Assembly (NCBI GenBank): GCA_000435615.1
Contig: FR881940.1
Location: forward strand, 1 to 33,921
Direction of reading: 5' to 3'
Length of the DNA stretch: 33,921 bases
Source: Firmicutes bacterium CAG:238
GTDB lineage: Bacteria; Bacillota; Clostridia; Peptostreptococcales; Anaerovoracaceae
Made by a program: the position numbers and the translations under genes. The notes beneath the pieces are model-generated. The model did no database searches. It was not told the origin of the DNA and saw only the letters and a program-made list of their open reading frames with translations. Shown here one piece after another: positions 7,986 through 16,387 of the stretch; the first letter of the stretch is position 1; each line of letters opens with the position of its first letter.

Positions 7986-10946
7986 TTGAGCGAAACGACG
8001 CACAAATCCAGGCGAGACAGACGTATGGAACTCGAAGCGGCCGAAGCTGCTGCAGCTGCGGGTTCGAGGTCGTCTTCAGGCAAGAAAAAATACAAATTAA
8101 ACAAGAAGCAATTTATAAAATTTTTAATATGCATATTTTTGGCTATCGCACTTCTGATAACCGCATATGCAACCATCGTAATCATCAAGGCTCCGAAAAT
8201 AGAGACGAACAATATCTACAGTCTCCTTTCGCAAAGCTCAATTCTATACGATGACAGCGGTCAGATTATCGACAATGTTTTTGCCGACGAAAACAGAACC
8301 ATTGTGAGCATTGATCAGATTCCGGATCATGTTCAGAAAGCGTTTATCGCACTTGAAGATAAAACTTTCGAGAAACATCACGGTTTCAACATTATCCGTA
8401 TCTTCGGCGCCATCAAAGATGCAATTTTTAACGGCGGAAGAATCAGCGGCACAAGCACGCTGACGCAGCAGCTTGCCAGAAACCTCTATCTCATGGACGA
8501 GATGCAGGAAAGAACGCTGAGCAGAAAGATTACGGAAGCTTACTACTCCGTAATTCTGGAAAGCAAACTCAGCAAGAGTGAAATCCTCGAAGCCTACCTC
8601 AACACGGTTAACTTCGGCTGCGGATACGGCGTACAAACGGCCGCGCAGGCATACTTTTCGAAGGATATTGAGGATGTAACCATTGCCGAGGCAGCTGCCC
8701 TTGCTGCAATGCCGCAGGCGCCTTCCTCCTACAGACTGGTTCTGCAGGTTTCTGCAGACGAAATAACAGAAGATACACCGAATCTCATCAAAAAGAGCGG
8801 CGATTACGCCTATGTATGGAACGATGCGGCAAAGAGCCGTATTCAGACATGTCTCATGCTCATGCACGACCAGGGATACATTACGGATGCTGAATATGAA
8901 GAAGCAAAAGCCGTTGAAATCAAGGACATCGTTAATCCGAATCTGGACGAGCTTAATGAAGTTTCCAATTACTTCGCGGATTATGTAATCACGCAGGTTA
9001 TCAGTGACCTGCAGTCCGAATACGGATATGATTATACGAAAGCTGCCGGCATCGTATATAACGGCGGAATTCAGATTTATACGACGATGGACTCTCAAGC
9101 CCAGGAAGTGATCGAGAAAGAATATAAAAATGATGCAAACTTCCCTGAACCGATCGGATACAGAACCGATAAGCGCGGAAACATACTGAATTCAAACGGC
9201 GGCGGCATCATGCTTTACGCATATTCAAACTACATCGGCAAAGACGGTTCATTTAAGCTGAAATCCAGTGAATACAAGTGGAATGACGACGGTTCCCTGA
9301 CCATATATTCCGGCAAGCGCCTCGCAATCTACGACACGACTGTTCAAGGCCAGACGGATTACAGCGTTGAGTTCAAGAGCATGTACACAATAGAAAATAA
9401 GAAGTTCTACTCCATTCCGGGTGGATACATCAATATTCCTCAACAGTACAAGAGCCGCGACTCCAAAAACAATTTGGTGGTAAGTGCACAGTTCTTCAAA
9501 GACTACCCTGATTTCTTTGTTAAGGACGGAGATAAGCTTTCCACAAAGGACTACAGTCTCAAACAGAAAATCATTCAGCCGCAGTCGGCTATGACAATCA
9601 TTGACAACAAGACAGGTGCCATCAAGGCCATGATCGGCGGAAGAAAAATTTCAGGCCGCATGCTGTACAACCGTGCCACCGCACCGCGGCAGCCGGGTTC
9701 TTCCATCAAACCGATTGCGGTCTATGCAGCTGCACTCCAAAAGAGTTATGAGTATGAAAAAGAGGGCGAGACCTTCCCTCTCGTTGATACAGGATTCGAC
9801 AAACAAGGAACCAAACTTTGGGGTGATTACATCACTGCAGGTTCCATCGTTGTGGACGAACCTACGAAGATAAACGGCAGAATCTGGCCAAAGAACTCAT
9901 ACAATTCGTATCGCGGAGCTTACACATTCAGAACTGCGCTTCAGCAATCCGTAAACGTATGTGCCGTAAAGATTCTCGCACAGGTTGGAGTTGATTACTC
10001 CTACGACATTGCTGAGAAGTTTGGTCTTACAACGCTTGTTCATGACGGCGATGTAAACGATCTGAACCTTGCCGCTCTCGGTATGGGTGGTCTTACCAAA
10101 GGCGCATCAACGCTTGAGATGGCAAGTGCTTATACAACATTTGTCAATAACGGCATACACAAGAGCTACAGCTGCTATACAAAAGTAACCACAAAAACCG
10201 GTGATCTTCTCCTCGAGGGAAAGACCAAGGAAACCGAAGTTTTGGATCCCGGTGTTGCATGGATTATGCGGGATGTCCTTCAGTCAGTAGTATCCGAAGG
10301 TATCGGTTTCTATGCAAGAGTAGCCGGTGCGAAAGTCGGTGGTAAGACAGGTACAACATCCGACAGCTTCGATATTTGGTTCGACGGTTTCACCGCAAAC
10401 TACTCTGCAGCACTTTGGATCGGAAACGATGTGAATATCAAGCTTTCGTCCATGTCACCAAAAGCCGCAACCTTGTGGGGCCGGATAATAAGCCAAGTGA
10501 ATAATGCAAAAGGCGGAACGTATTCCAAACGCCCTTCAAATGTCGTGACTGCAACGATTGACACCAAGACGGGCCAGCTTGTAACACCTTCGACCAAGAA
10601 GAAACGCACGGAATACTTCACAAAAGGCACGCAGCCTAAGAAAGCTGCAATTTCGGAAGTCAGCGTAACATTATGTTCGGAAAGCGGATATCTCGCAACG
10701 CCGGACTGCCCTGACACCTATGTCAAGACCGGATATGCAACCGAACCTCCGGTTGACGAGGAAGGAAACGAACTTCCGCTTTATTACTGCAATCTGCATA
10801 ACCCGGATGCGGAAACATATCCACCGGATCCGGATGTACCGTTTACCCCGATAAAACCTGATCCCGGAACAGATCCGACTCCGGGCGATGATGATATCAT
10901 CGACGATCCGGACGATCCGAATTACAATCCGACCCCATCGGAATAA
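7986..10946 (+). CDS. Class A penicillin-binding protein (bifunctional transglycosylase/transpeptidase)
   Basis: Membrane-anchored peptidoglycan synthase of the PBP1A/PonA type, 986 aa. A basic cytoplasmic N-terminus precedes one membrane helix (about 44-67). The GT51 glycosyltransferase domain carries EDKTFEKHHG with catalytic E124 and TSTLTQQLARN. The transpeptidase domain has all three motifs: SSIK at 572-575, SVN at 655-657 and KTGT at 787-790. About 145 residues (385-530) are inserted between the two domains, roughly where E. coli PBP1a has its OB/ODD domain. The tail (about 935-986) is rich in Asp, Pro and Thr. The TTG start at 7986 is preceded by GGGTGA; the ATG at 8025 has no ribosome site and would remove basic N-terminal residues. 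It stands alone between its own promoter and a strong terminator. Confidence 0.95.
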   Translation: MSETTHKSRRDRRMELEAAEAAAAAGSRSSSGKKKYKLNKKQFIKFLICIFLAIALLITAYATIVIIKAPKIETNNIYSLLSQSSILYDDSGQIIDNVFADENRTIVSIDQIPDHVQKAFIALEDKTFEKHHGFNIIRIFGAIKDAIFNGGRISGTSTLTQQLARNLYLMDEMQERTLSRKITEAYYSVILESKLSKSEILEAYLNTVNFGCGYGVQTAAQAYFSKDIEDVTIAEAAALAAMPQAPSSYRLVLQVSADEITEDTPNLIKKSGDYAYVWNDAAKSRIQTCLMLMHDQGYITDAEYEEAKAVEIKDIVNPNLDELNEVSNYFADYVITQVISDLQSEYGYDYTKAAGIVYNGGIQIYTTMDSQAQEVIEKEYKNDANFPEPIGYRTDKRGNILNSNGGGIMLYAYSNYIGKDGSFKLKSSEYKWNDDGSLTIYSGKRLAIYDTTVQGQTDYSVEFKSMYTIENKKFYSIPGGYINIPQQYKSRDSKNNLVVSAQFFKDYPDFFVKDGDKLSTKDYSLKQKIIQPQSAMTIIDNKTGAIKAMIGGRKISGRMLYNRATAPRQPGSSIKPIAVYAAALQKSYEYEKEGETFPLVDTGFDKQGTKLWGDYITAGSIVVDEPTKINGRIWPKNSYNSYRGAYTFRTALQQSVNVCAVKILAQVGVDYSYDIAEKFGLTTLVHDGDVNDLNLAALGMGGLTKGASTLEMASAYTTFVNNGIHKSYSCYTKVTTKTGDLLLEGKTKETEVLDPGVAWIMRDVLQSVVSEGIGFYARVAGAKVGGKTGTTSDSFDIWFDGFTANYSAALWIGNDVNIKLSSMSPKAATLWGRIISQVNNAKGGTYSKRPSNVVTATIDTKTGQLVTPSTKKKRTEYFTKGTQPKKAAISEVSVTLCSESGYLATPDCPDTYVKTGYATEPPVDEEGNELPLYYCNLHNPDAETYPPDPDVPFTPIKPDPGTDPTPGDDDIIDDPDDPNYNPTPSE

Positions 10947-10950
10947 CAAC

Positions 10951-10993
10951 AAAAGGGACTGTGCTCTGCTGCACGGTCCCCTTTCATTTTTTT
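10951..10993. terminator. Bidirectional rho-independent terminator between PBP and nhaC genes
   Basis: A stem of AAAGGGAC and GTGC pairs with GCAC and GTCCCCTTT around a short loop and is followed by a T-run on the plus strand. The complement supplies an A-rich/T-rich flank for the minus-strand operon ending at 11016, so it can stop both convergent transcripts. Confidence 0.85.
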
Positions 10994-11015
10994 GATGTCG
11001 GCAAGCCCTGTTTTC

Positions 11016-12326
11016 TTAATTCTTATACCATCTCTTCTTCAATACGAAATACAGCAGCGGTACCGCATACATATAGATTGCATACGGCAGGCATTCCGGT
11101 CCGACTCCGAAGAAGGAAAGCGGTACCGAGCAGCCTATGCACCAAGGTACTAGACATGCAATAAGAATAACCGTATTTTCCATGTCGATTGCCATTTCCT
11201 CTTTTGTTCCTCCGCCTTCCAGATACGGCTTCTTCAATAGATCTGCACAAATAAGCGTGGCAATGGTCTGGTTGCAGAAGATAGCCGCCGATGCCAGACT
11301 CATAAGGAACATGACTGTATATCTTCCGAATTTCGTGCACATGCTGCTGAGTTTTTCCTGCAAGCTGTCGAGCATGCCTGTCTCCGTAAAAATTCCGGAA
11401 TAGCAGCTGGAAATAATCAGAATTCCGACAATCTCGAGCATGGAAACAAGCCCACCGCCGTTTAAGATTGCACCGAGCCCCTCTCCGTCTGCTTTGTATC
11501 CCATGATGCACACCTTGATGACTTCAAGCAGCGGTATTTTTTGTACGAGACAGGCAACCAGAATCCCGCTTACAATGCTTACGCCCATTGAGGTAATGAC
11601 TCCCACTTTAAGAAGCGGCAGCAAGATCATAAAGACTGCCGGCACAAAAGCCCACATGGAGAGATTAAACTCGCTTTCAAATGCCTTTACAAGTTCTGTA
11701 TCGACATGGCTAATCGGATTTGTCACCGAAAGTATCGAATATGCAATAAGGGTAATCGCAAACGGCACGATTGCAACTTTCATCATCTGCTTTACATTAT
11801 CGTAAATCTTAGTGTCCGTAATGCTTGCGACCATGTTTGCACTGGAAGATACCGGAGATCCTCTGTCGCCGAAATACACGCCGCTCATCAAAACCCCTGC
11901 CGTAATCACGGGATCCACTCCTCCGCTTCTGGCCAGCGTCATAAAGATAACGCCCACTGTGCCCGCAACCCCGAACGATGTCCCGAGCGCATAGCTGAGA
12001 AGGCAGGAAAGCAAAAATGTAATGATCAAAAATAAAGAAGGCGTAATAATCCGCATTCCATAATAAACGAAAACAGTTATTGTTCCCGAAATTCTCCATG
12101 TGGCGGTTACAAAGCCGATAATGCACATGACTTCAAGAACAATAAGAGAGGTTTTTCCGCCTTCCATTCCCATTTTTGCCATGGATTTAAAAGAAAATCC
12201 ACGATGTTTTCCTACCAGCATGAACGCGGCAAGACCAATGACAAGGGCGATTATCATCGTATAATCAAAGATAATCGCCGAAACCATAACCACTATAAAA
12301 ACAAGAAACGCAATAAGTAAATCCAT
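11016..12326 (-). CDS. nhaC: NhaC-family Na+/H+ antiporter
   Basis: Polytopic inner-membrane protein of 436 aa with about eleven hydrophobic segments, probably exchanging Na+ for H+ or a related ion-coupled exchange. The conserved family signature is seen as FGDRGSPVSSSANMVA near residues 150-170, after an SYALGTSFGVAGTVG segment; these match the NhaC/arginine-ornithine antiporter clan. Some relatives exchange organic substrates such as malate/lactate, so the ion specificity is not certain. Start is ATG with AGAGG 6 nt upstream. It begins 30 nt after rpe and is the last gene of the long minus-strand operon; many Firmicutes have a thiamine pyrophosphokinase gene in that place. Confidence 0.85.
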   Translation of the reverse strand: MDLLIAFLVFIVVMVSAIIFDYTMIIALVIGLAAFMLVGKHRGFSFKSMAKMGMEGGKTSLIVLEVMCIIGFVTATWRISGTITVFVYYGMRIITPSLFLIITFLLSCLLSYALGTSFGVAGTVGVIFMTLARSGGVDPVITAGVLMSGVYFGDRGSPVSSSANMVASITDTKIYDNVKQMMKVAIVPFAITLIAYSILSVTNPISHVDTELVKAFESEFNLSMWAFVPAVFMILLPLLKVGVITSMGVSIVSGILVACLVQKIPLLEVIKVCIMGYKADGEGLGAILNGGGLVSMLEIVGILIISSCYSGIFTETGMLDSLQEKLSSMCTKFGRYTVMFLMSLASAAIFCNQTIATLICADLLKKPYLEGGGTKEEMAIDMENTVILIACLVPWCIGCSVPLSFFGVGPECLPYAIYMYAVPLLYFVLKKRWYKN

Positions 12327-12356
12327 TTTAAACCTCTGCTTTATTAATTACGTCAA

Positions 12357-13001
12357 TTAAATCTGCTTAAATCTCTCCGTGGTTTCTGCAGGATCTTCGG
12401 TCTTAAATACCGCAGAACCCGCAACCGCAATTTCAACACCTGCATCTGCAAGCATTTTGATATTGTCAAGTGTAACCCCACCGTCAATTTCAATCGCAAA
12501 GGGATAGCCGTTTTCCCGTTTCAGGCGGGCAAGTTCTTCCACTTTGGAAACCGCACCTGGTATGAACTTCTGTCCTCCGAATCCCGGATTTACGGACATG
12601 ATCAGGATAAGGTCTGCATCCTCAAATACGCACGACAAGGTTGATACCGGCGTTGCCGGATTGATAGCTACACCTGCTTTGATTCCATGCGATTTAATCT
12701 TTTGAATCGTGCGATGAAGATGTCTTGAAGCTTCCTGATGAACAGTTATGTACTCTGTCTGCGGAGTGACAAAATCATCAATATAAAGATCCGGATTCTC
12801 AATCATTAGATGTACATCATACGGAACAGTCGTTTTGCCATTCAGGCATTTCATTACAGGTGCTCCGAAGCTTATATTCGGTACAAAATGCCCGTCCATA
12901 ACATCCACATGAATGTAGTCCGCCCCTCCGGTTTCAATTTTTTTCACATCCGCAAGCAGATTTGAAAAATCTGCCGACAAAATCGATGGTGCAAGTTTCA
13001 T
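12357..13001 (-). CDS. rpe: Ribulose-phosphate 3-epimerase
   Basis: Pentose phosphate pathway enzyme interconverting ribulose 5-phosphate and xylulose 5-phosphate in the cytoplasm. The 214-aa TIM barrel is full length and has the metal/catalytic residues H31, D33, H64 and D173, seen in HVDVMDGHFVPN, DVHLM and EIDGG, plus the phosphate-binding NPGFGGQKF segment. It starts 3 nt after rsgA with AGAGG 6 nt upstream; the rsgA-rpe order is standard in Firmicutes. Confidence 0.96.
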   Translation of the reverse strand: MKLAPSILSADFSNLLADVKKIETGGADYIHVDVMDGHFVPNISFGAPVMKCLNGKTTVPYDVHLMIENPDLYIDDFVTPQTEYITVHQEASRHLHRTIQKIKSHGIKAGVAINPATPVSTLSCVFEDADLILIMSVNPGFGGQKFIPGAVSKVEELARLKRENGYPFAIEIDGGVTLDNIKMLADAGVEIAVAGSAVFKTEDPAETTERFKQI

Positions 13002-13004
13002 TTC

Positions 13005-13874
13005 TTACCTCTTTCTTTTTCTTATTTCTTCCATGTTCGACACATAGGAATCATATCGCTTTGGGTGAATTCTGCCGTCCGAAACAGCCTTCTGCACCGT
13101 ACAGCCGGGCTCCTTGATATGCCTGCAGTTGTCATATCTGCAGCTTCCCGCATACGGCTCAAATTCAGGATAATATGTCTGCAAGTTGTCTTCTTCCGCC
13201 TCCAAAATCTCAAAAGAAGTGAAGCCGGGCGTATCAAACACCTTTGCATCCTTATATGCGTCGAATATTTCAACATGGCGGGTGGTATGTTTTCCGCGCT
13301 GGGTTTTTTCGCTGATGGAACCGGTTTCCATGTTGGCATGTGGAATCATACTGTTGAGAATCGTTGATTTTCCGACGCCGGACGGCCCTGCAAGAGCCAC
13401 CCGTTTTCCTGAAATCTCATTCTCAAGCGCATTGATCCCCTTGCCTGTTTTGGCGCTTATTTCAAGCACCGGGTAGACCGGAGCATACATGGCCTTTATT
13501 TCGGCAATTTCGTCTTCACTTGCCAAGTCGCATTTGTTAATGCAGATAATCGCTTCTGCACCTTTCATCTTCGCCATAATAAGGAACTTATCGATCAAAG
13601 CAAAATTCGGCTTGGGTTTTCGCGGTGCAAACACGATTGCAAAGATATCCACATTCGCAATCGGCGGCCGGATAAATTGATTTTTTCGTGGAAGAATCGC
13701 TTCGATGACGCCCTTCTTTTCGGGCTCGTCGATGATGCTGATTTCAACATTGTCTCCGACCATCAGCGTGATCCCGTCCTTTTTGAAAATGCCTCTTCCC
13801 TTTGCCTCAATCAGGCCCTTGTCAGTCTCTACATAATAGAATCCGCCGATTCCTTTTTTTATCAATCCAATCAT
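13005..13874 (-). CDS. rsgA: Ribosome small-subunit biogenesis GTPase
   Basis: GTPase that tests and matures the 30S subunit. The 289-aa protein shows an N-terminal OB fold (about 1-75), then the circularly permuted G domain with G4 NKCD at 113-116, G1 GPSGVGKS at 163-170 and G3 DTPG at 214-217, and the zinc motif C245, C250, H252, C258. Circular permutation is the hallmark of the family. I chose ATG at 13874; a TTG two codons earlier is possible. Both lie within 7 nt of the prkC stop with only a weak GAG ribosome site, which suggests translational coupling to prkC. RsgA is a known neighbour, and in some species a substrate, of PrkC. Confidence 0.95.
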   Translation of the reverse strand: MIGLIKKGIGGFYYVETDKGLIEAKGRGIFKKDGITLMVGDNVEISIIDEPEKKGVIEAILPRKNQFIRPPIANVDIFAIVFAPRKPKPNFALIDKFLIMAKMKGAEAIICINKCDLASEDEIAEIKAMYAPVYPVLEISAKTGKGINALENEISGKRVALAGPSGVGKSTILNSMIPHANMETGSISEKTQRGKHTTRHVEIFDAYKDAKVFDTPGFTSFEILEAEEDNLQTYYPEFEPYAGSCRYDNCRHIKEPGCTVQKAVSDGRIHPKRYDSYVSNMEEIRKRKR

Positions 13875-13880
13875 AAGCAA

Positions 13881-15629
13881 TTACTCGTCTGCGGATTCCG
13901 TGCCGTCACCGAAATCTTCACTGCCGCTTCCGCTTGGTTTTTCACCTTTGCTTACCTTATAACTTACAGCTGTTCCCTTTTCAAGCTCTGTTCCTTCCGG
14001 ATACTGCTGCCAGAAAATAAGGTTTTGTGCGGTAGTTGTGGTTTCTTCATAGGTTGCATCCCCAAGTTTGAGGCCCTCGGTGTCGATGATTGCGTTCGCT
14101 TCATCCGGGGTCTTGCCGATCAGATTCGGCATTTTGACTGTTTCTTTTCCTTTTCCGTCACTGACGGTAACATCAATCTTTGTGCCCTTTGATGCGGTAC
14201 TGCCTTCTTCAACCGATTGTTCGATGATAACGTTTTCCGGCAGCGTGCTGCTCTCTGTCTTCACGATTCCAAGTTCAAATCCGAATGTCTTCAGATACTC
14301 ACTCGCCCCTTTGTAATCCATCCCGACAATCTTAGGGACCACACCGTCCTTCTTGCCCTTACTTACATATACCGTTATTAATTTGCCCGGTGAAACAACA
14401 GAATCGGCGGTAGGATTCTGCGATGTAATCTTTCCTTCTTCCTGATCCGGACTGTATACATCTTCGCCACGTGCAATTTCAAGACCGGTTTCCTGAGCCA
14501 GTGCCTGTGCTTCTTCAAAAGTTCTTCCGACGAAATTCGGCACCTTAATTTCTTCGATGTCGCCGCTGAACCAGCCAAGAAGTGCTCCAAGGCCGATAAT
14601 GCCTGCGATAACCAGTACTGCTACAGCACCGATAATGAATCCCGTTGAGATTTTGTTCGCCCTTTCCAGTGTTTTATCCGATTCCTCGGTCTTTCCGGCA
14701 GGTTCGCTCTTGCGGTGCGTGCCCTCCCTTTCCGGACGCATAGATGCAGCAGGCTGTTCTTTTTCCTCTTCGCCTGCAATGGTAAATGCTTTCTGCCCCA
14801 TAACTTTGGTTATGAACTCTATATTGTCAAGATCTTCGATCATTTCGTCCGCAGTTCTGTAACGGTTCGTCTGATACTTATCCGTTGCTTTCATGATGAT
14901 TTTTTCGAGCTGCGGAGGAATTCCCGGAACCTCGGCACTGACCGGAGGCATTGGGTCGTTTATGTGCATGAGTGCGATGGAAATCGGATTGTCTCCGTCA
15001 AACGGTACTTTGCCTGTGAGCATCTCATAAAGAACGATACCGAGAGAATAAATATCCGACCTCTCGTCCACATAGGCCCCCCTTGCCTGTTCCGGCGAAA
15101 AGTAATGAACCGAGCCCATCACTTTGTTGTTTCCGCCTATGATCGTAGACGCACTTACAGCCTTCGCGATACCGAAATCCGCAAGCTTTGCGACGCCTGT
15201 ATTGGTAATCAATATATTGTGCGGCTTAATATCCCTATGTACAATCTGATTCTTGTGTGCAAGGCTCAGTGCAGATGCAACCTGTCTTGTGATATTGATT
15301 GCTTCCTTATAGTCAAGTCTGCCCTTTTCTTCAATAAGTTTGCTCAAGGTCTTGCCTTCCACAAGCTCCATTACGATAAAATGAATATTGCCTTCCTGTC
15401 CGACATCGTAAACACTCACAATGTTCGGATGGGAAAGTCCCGCTGCCGCCTGAGACTCTCTTCTGAAATTCTCAACAAACTGCTCGTCCTTTGTGAATTC
15501 GGGACGCAAAATCTTAATTGCCACATATCTGTTCAGAAGACGGCACTTTGCCTTATATACAATTGCCATTCCGCCTTCGCCTATTTTTTCAATCAGTTCA
15601 TACCTTCCGGCTAGTAATCTGCTGCTCAT
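13881..15629 (-). CDS. prkC: PASTA-domain Ser/Thr protein kinase
   Basis: Membrane receptor kinase that senses peptidoglycan fragments or lipid II and phosphorylates cell-division, cell-wall and translation factors. The 582-aa protein has a cytoplasmic Hanks kinase domain (1-275): glycine loop GEGGMAIVYK, K39, HRDIKPHN with D133, DFG at 151-153 and an SPEQ activation segment. A linker and one membrane helix (about 329-354) follow, then three extracellular PASTA repeats (about 361-427, 428-496, 497-567) and a Ser/Gly/Asp-rich tail. ATG at 15629 has GGAGG 6 nt upstream and lies inside the prpC coding region, so the two genes overlap by 32 nt. Confidence 0.96.
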   Translation of the reverse strand: MSSRLLAGRYELIEKIGEGGMAIVYKAKCRLLNRYVAIKILRPEFTKDEQFVENFRRESQAAAGLSHPNIVSVYDVGQEGNIHFIVMELVEGKTLSKLIEEKGRLDYKEAINITRQVASALSLAHKNQIVHRDIKPHNILITNTGVAKLADFGIAKAVSASTIIGGNNKVMGSVHYFSPEQARGAYVDERSDIYSLGIVLYEMLTGKVPFDGDNPISIALMHINDPMPPVSAEVPGIPPQLEKIIMKATDKYQTNRYRTADEMIEDLDNIEFITKVMGQKAFTIAGEEEKEQPAASMRPEREGTHRKSEPAGKTEESDKTLERANKISTGFIIGAVAVLVIAGIIGLGALLGWFSGDIEEIKVPNFVGRTFEEAQALAQETGLEIARGEDVYSPDQEEGKITSQNPTADSVVSPGKLITVYVSKGKKDGVVPKIVGMDYKGASEYLKTFGFELGIVKTESSTLPENVIIEQSVEEGSTASKGTKIDVTVSDGKGKETVKMPNLIGKTPDEANAIIDTEGLKLGDATYEETTTTAQNLIFWQQYPEGTELEKGTAVSYKVSKGEKPSGSGSEDFGDGTESADE

Positions 15630-16368
15630 CGATATCCTCCTCCGTAACTTTTAAACAAATAACCGTTATGTTATCTCTGCCGCCATTTTTGTTTGCGCGA
15701 TTAATCAGTTCTGTGCAAACATCAGACATCGACTGATTCTTATTTAAAACCTCTATCATCTCACCGTTTTCCACCTCATCGTAAAGTCCGTCGGTGCAAA
15801 TGACAAAAATGTCATCTTTCATGATTTCCACCTGGAAAAAATCAGGTTCAACCGTCGGCTCCGCTCCGAGTGCTTTCGTGATCACATTCTTTCGTTCGTC
15901 GACCTCTGCCTGCTCCCTGGAAAGAATTCCTGCTTTTACGAGGGTATTCACATAAGTATGATCCTCTGTGAGCTGAATAAGTTTGCCGTGTCTGTAAAGA
16001 TACGCTCTGCTGTCTCCTATGTTTGTTATATATGCCTTGTTGTCGATTGCATATACGATTACGACTGTCGTGGCCATTCCGCTGTTTTCTTCGTATGTAT
16101 GCGATAATCGGAAAATCTCTTTGTTTGCCTCGTCAAGGCATTTTTGGAGATAGTTTACGATGGCATATTTATTCGTTGCTTCGGCAATCGGATGCTCCGT
16201 TATGTAGTTTGCGATTTCGTTTACTGCGGTTCGGCTTGCTATTTCCCCGGCATTGCTGCCGCCCACACCGTCAGCTACGACATAAACCTTATCGGGAAGC
16301 ATCACAAAGCATGCGTCTTCATTGTTTGTTCTTCTTAATCCCTTATCGGATTTGAAACCGACATGCAT
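15598..16368 (-). CDS. prpC: PP2C-family Ser/Thr protein phosphatase
   Basis: Cytoplasmic Mn2+-dependent phosphatase that reverses the action of PrkC. The 256-aa PPM fold is complete, with metal ligands in RRTNNEDA, VVADGVGG, ICTDGLYDEV and GGRDNIT, and the NIGDSRAY strand between. Start ATG has AAGGAG 6 nt upstream. It lies 19 nt after rsmB and overlaps prkC by 32 nt in another frame; the ribosome site of prkC is inside its last codons, tying kinase to phosphatase synthesis. In Bacillus and many relatives rlmN sits between rsmB and prpC; here it is absent. Confidence 0.96.
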   Translation of the reverse strand: MHVGFKSDKGLRRTNNEDACFVMLPDKVYVVADGVGGSNAGEIASRTAVNEIANYITEHPIAEATNKYAIVNYLQKCLDEANKEIFRLSHTYEENSGMATTVVIVYAIDNKAYITNIGDSRAYLYRHGKLIQLTEDHTYVNTLVKAGILSREQAEVDERKNVITKALGAEPTVEPDFFQVEIMKDDIFVICTDGLYDEVENGEMIEVLNKNQSMSDVCTELINRANKNGGRDNITVICLKVTEEDIDEQQITSRKV

Positions 16369-16387
16369 ATTTTACTCCTTCCACGGG

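Noticed and set aside
8244..9098. Long minus-strand reading of 284 codons opposite the PBP gene
   Set aside because: It lies entirely inside the GT51 region of a gene with intact motifs, has no ribosome site, and its residues are those expected from a reversed coding frame.
14715..15614. Plus-strand reading of 299 codons opposite prkC
   Set aside because: Antisense shadow of the kinase domain; Cys/His/Arg-rich composition and no domain resemblance.
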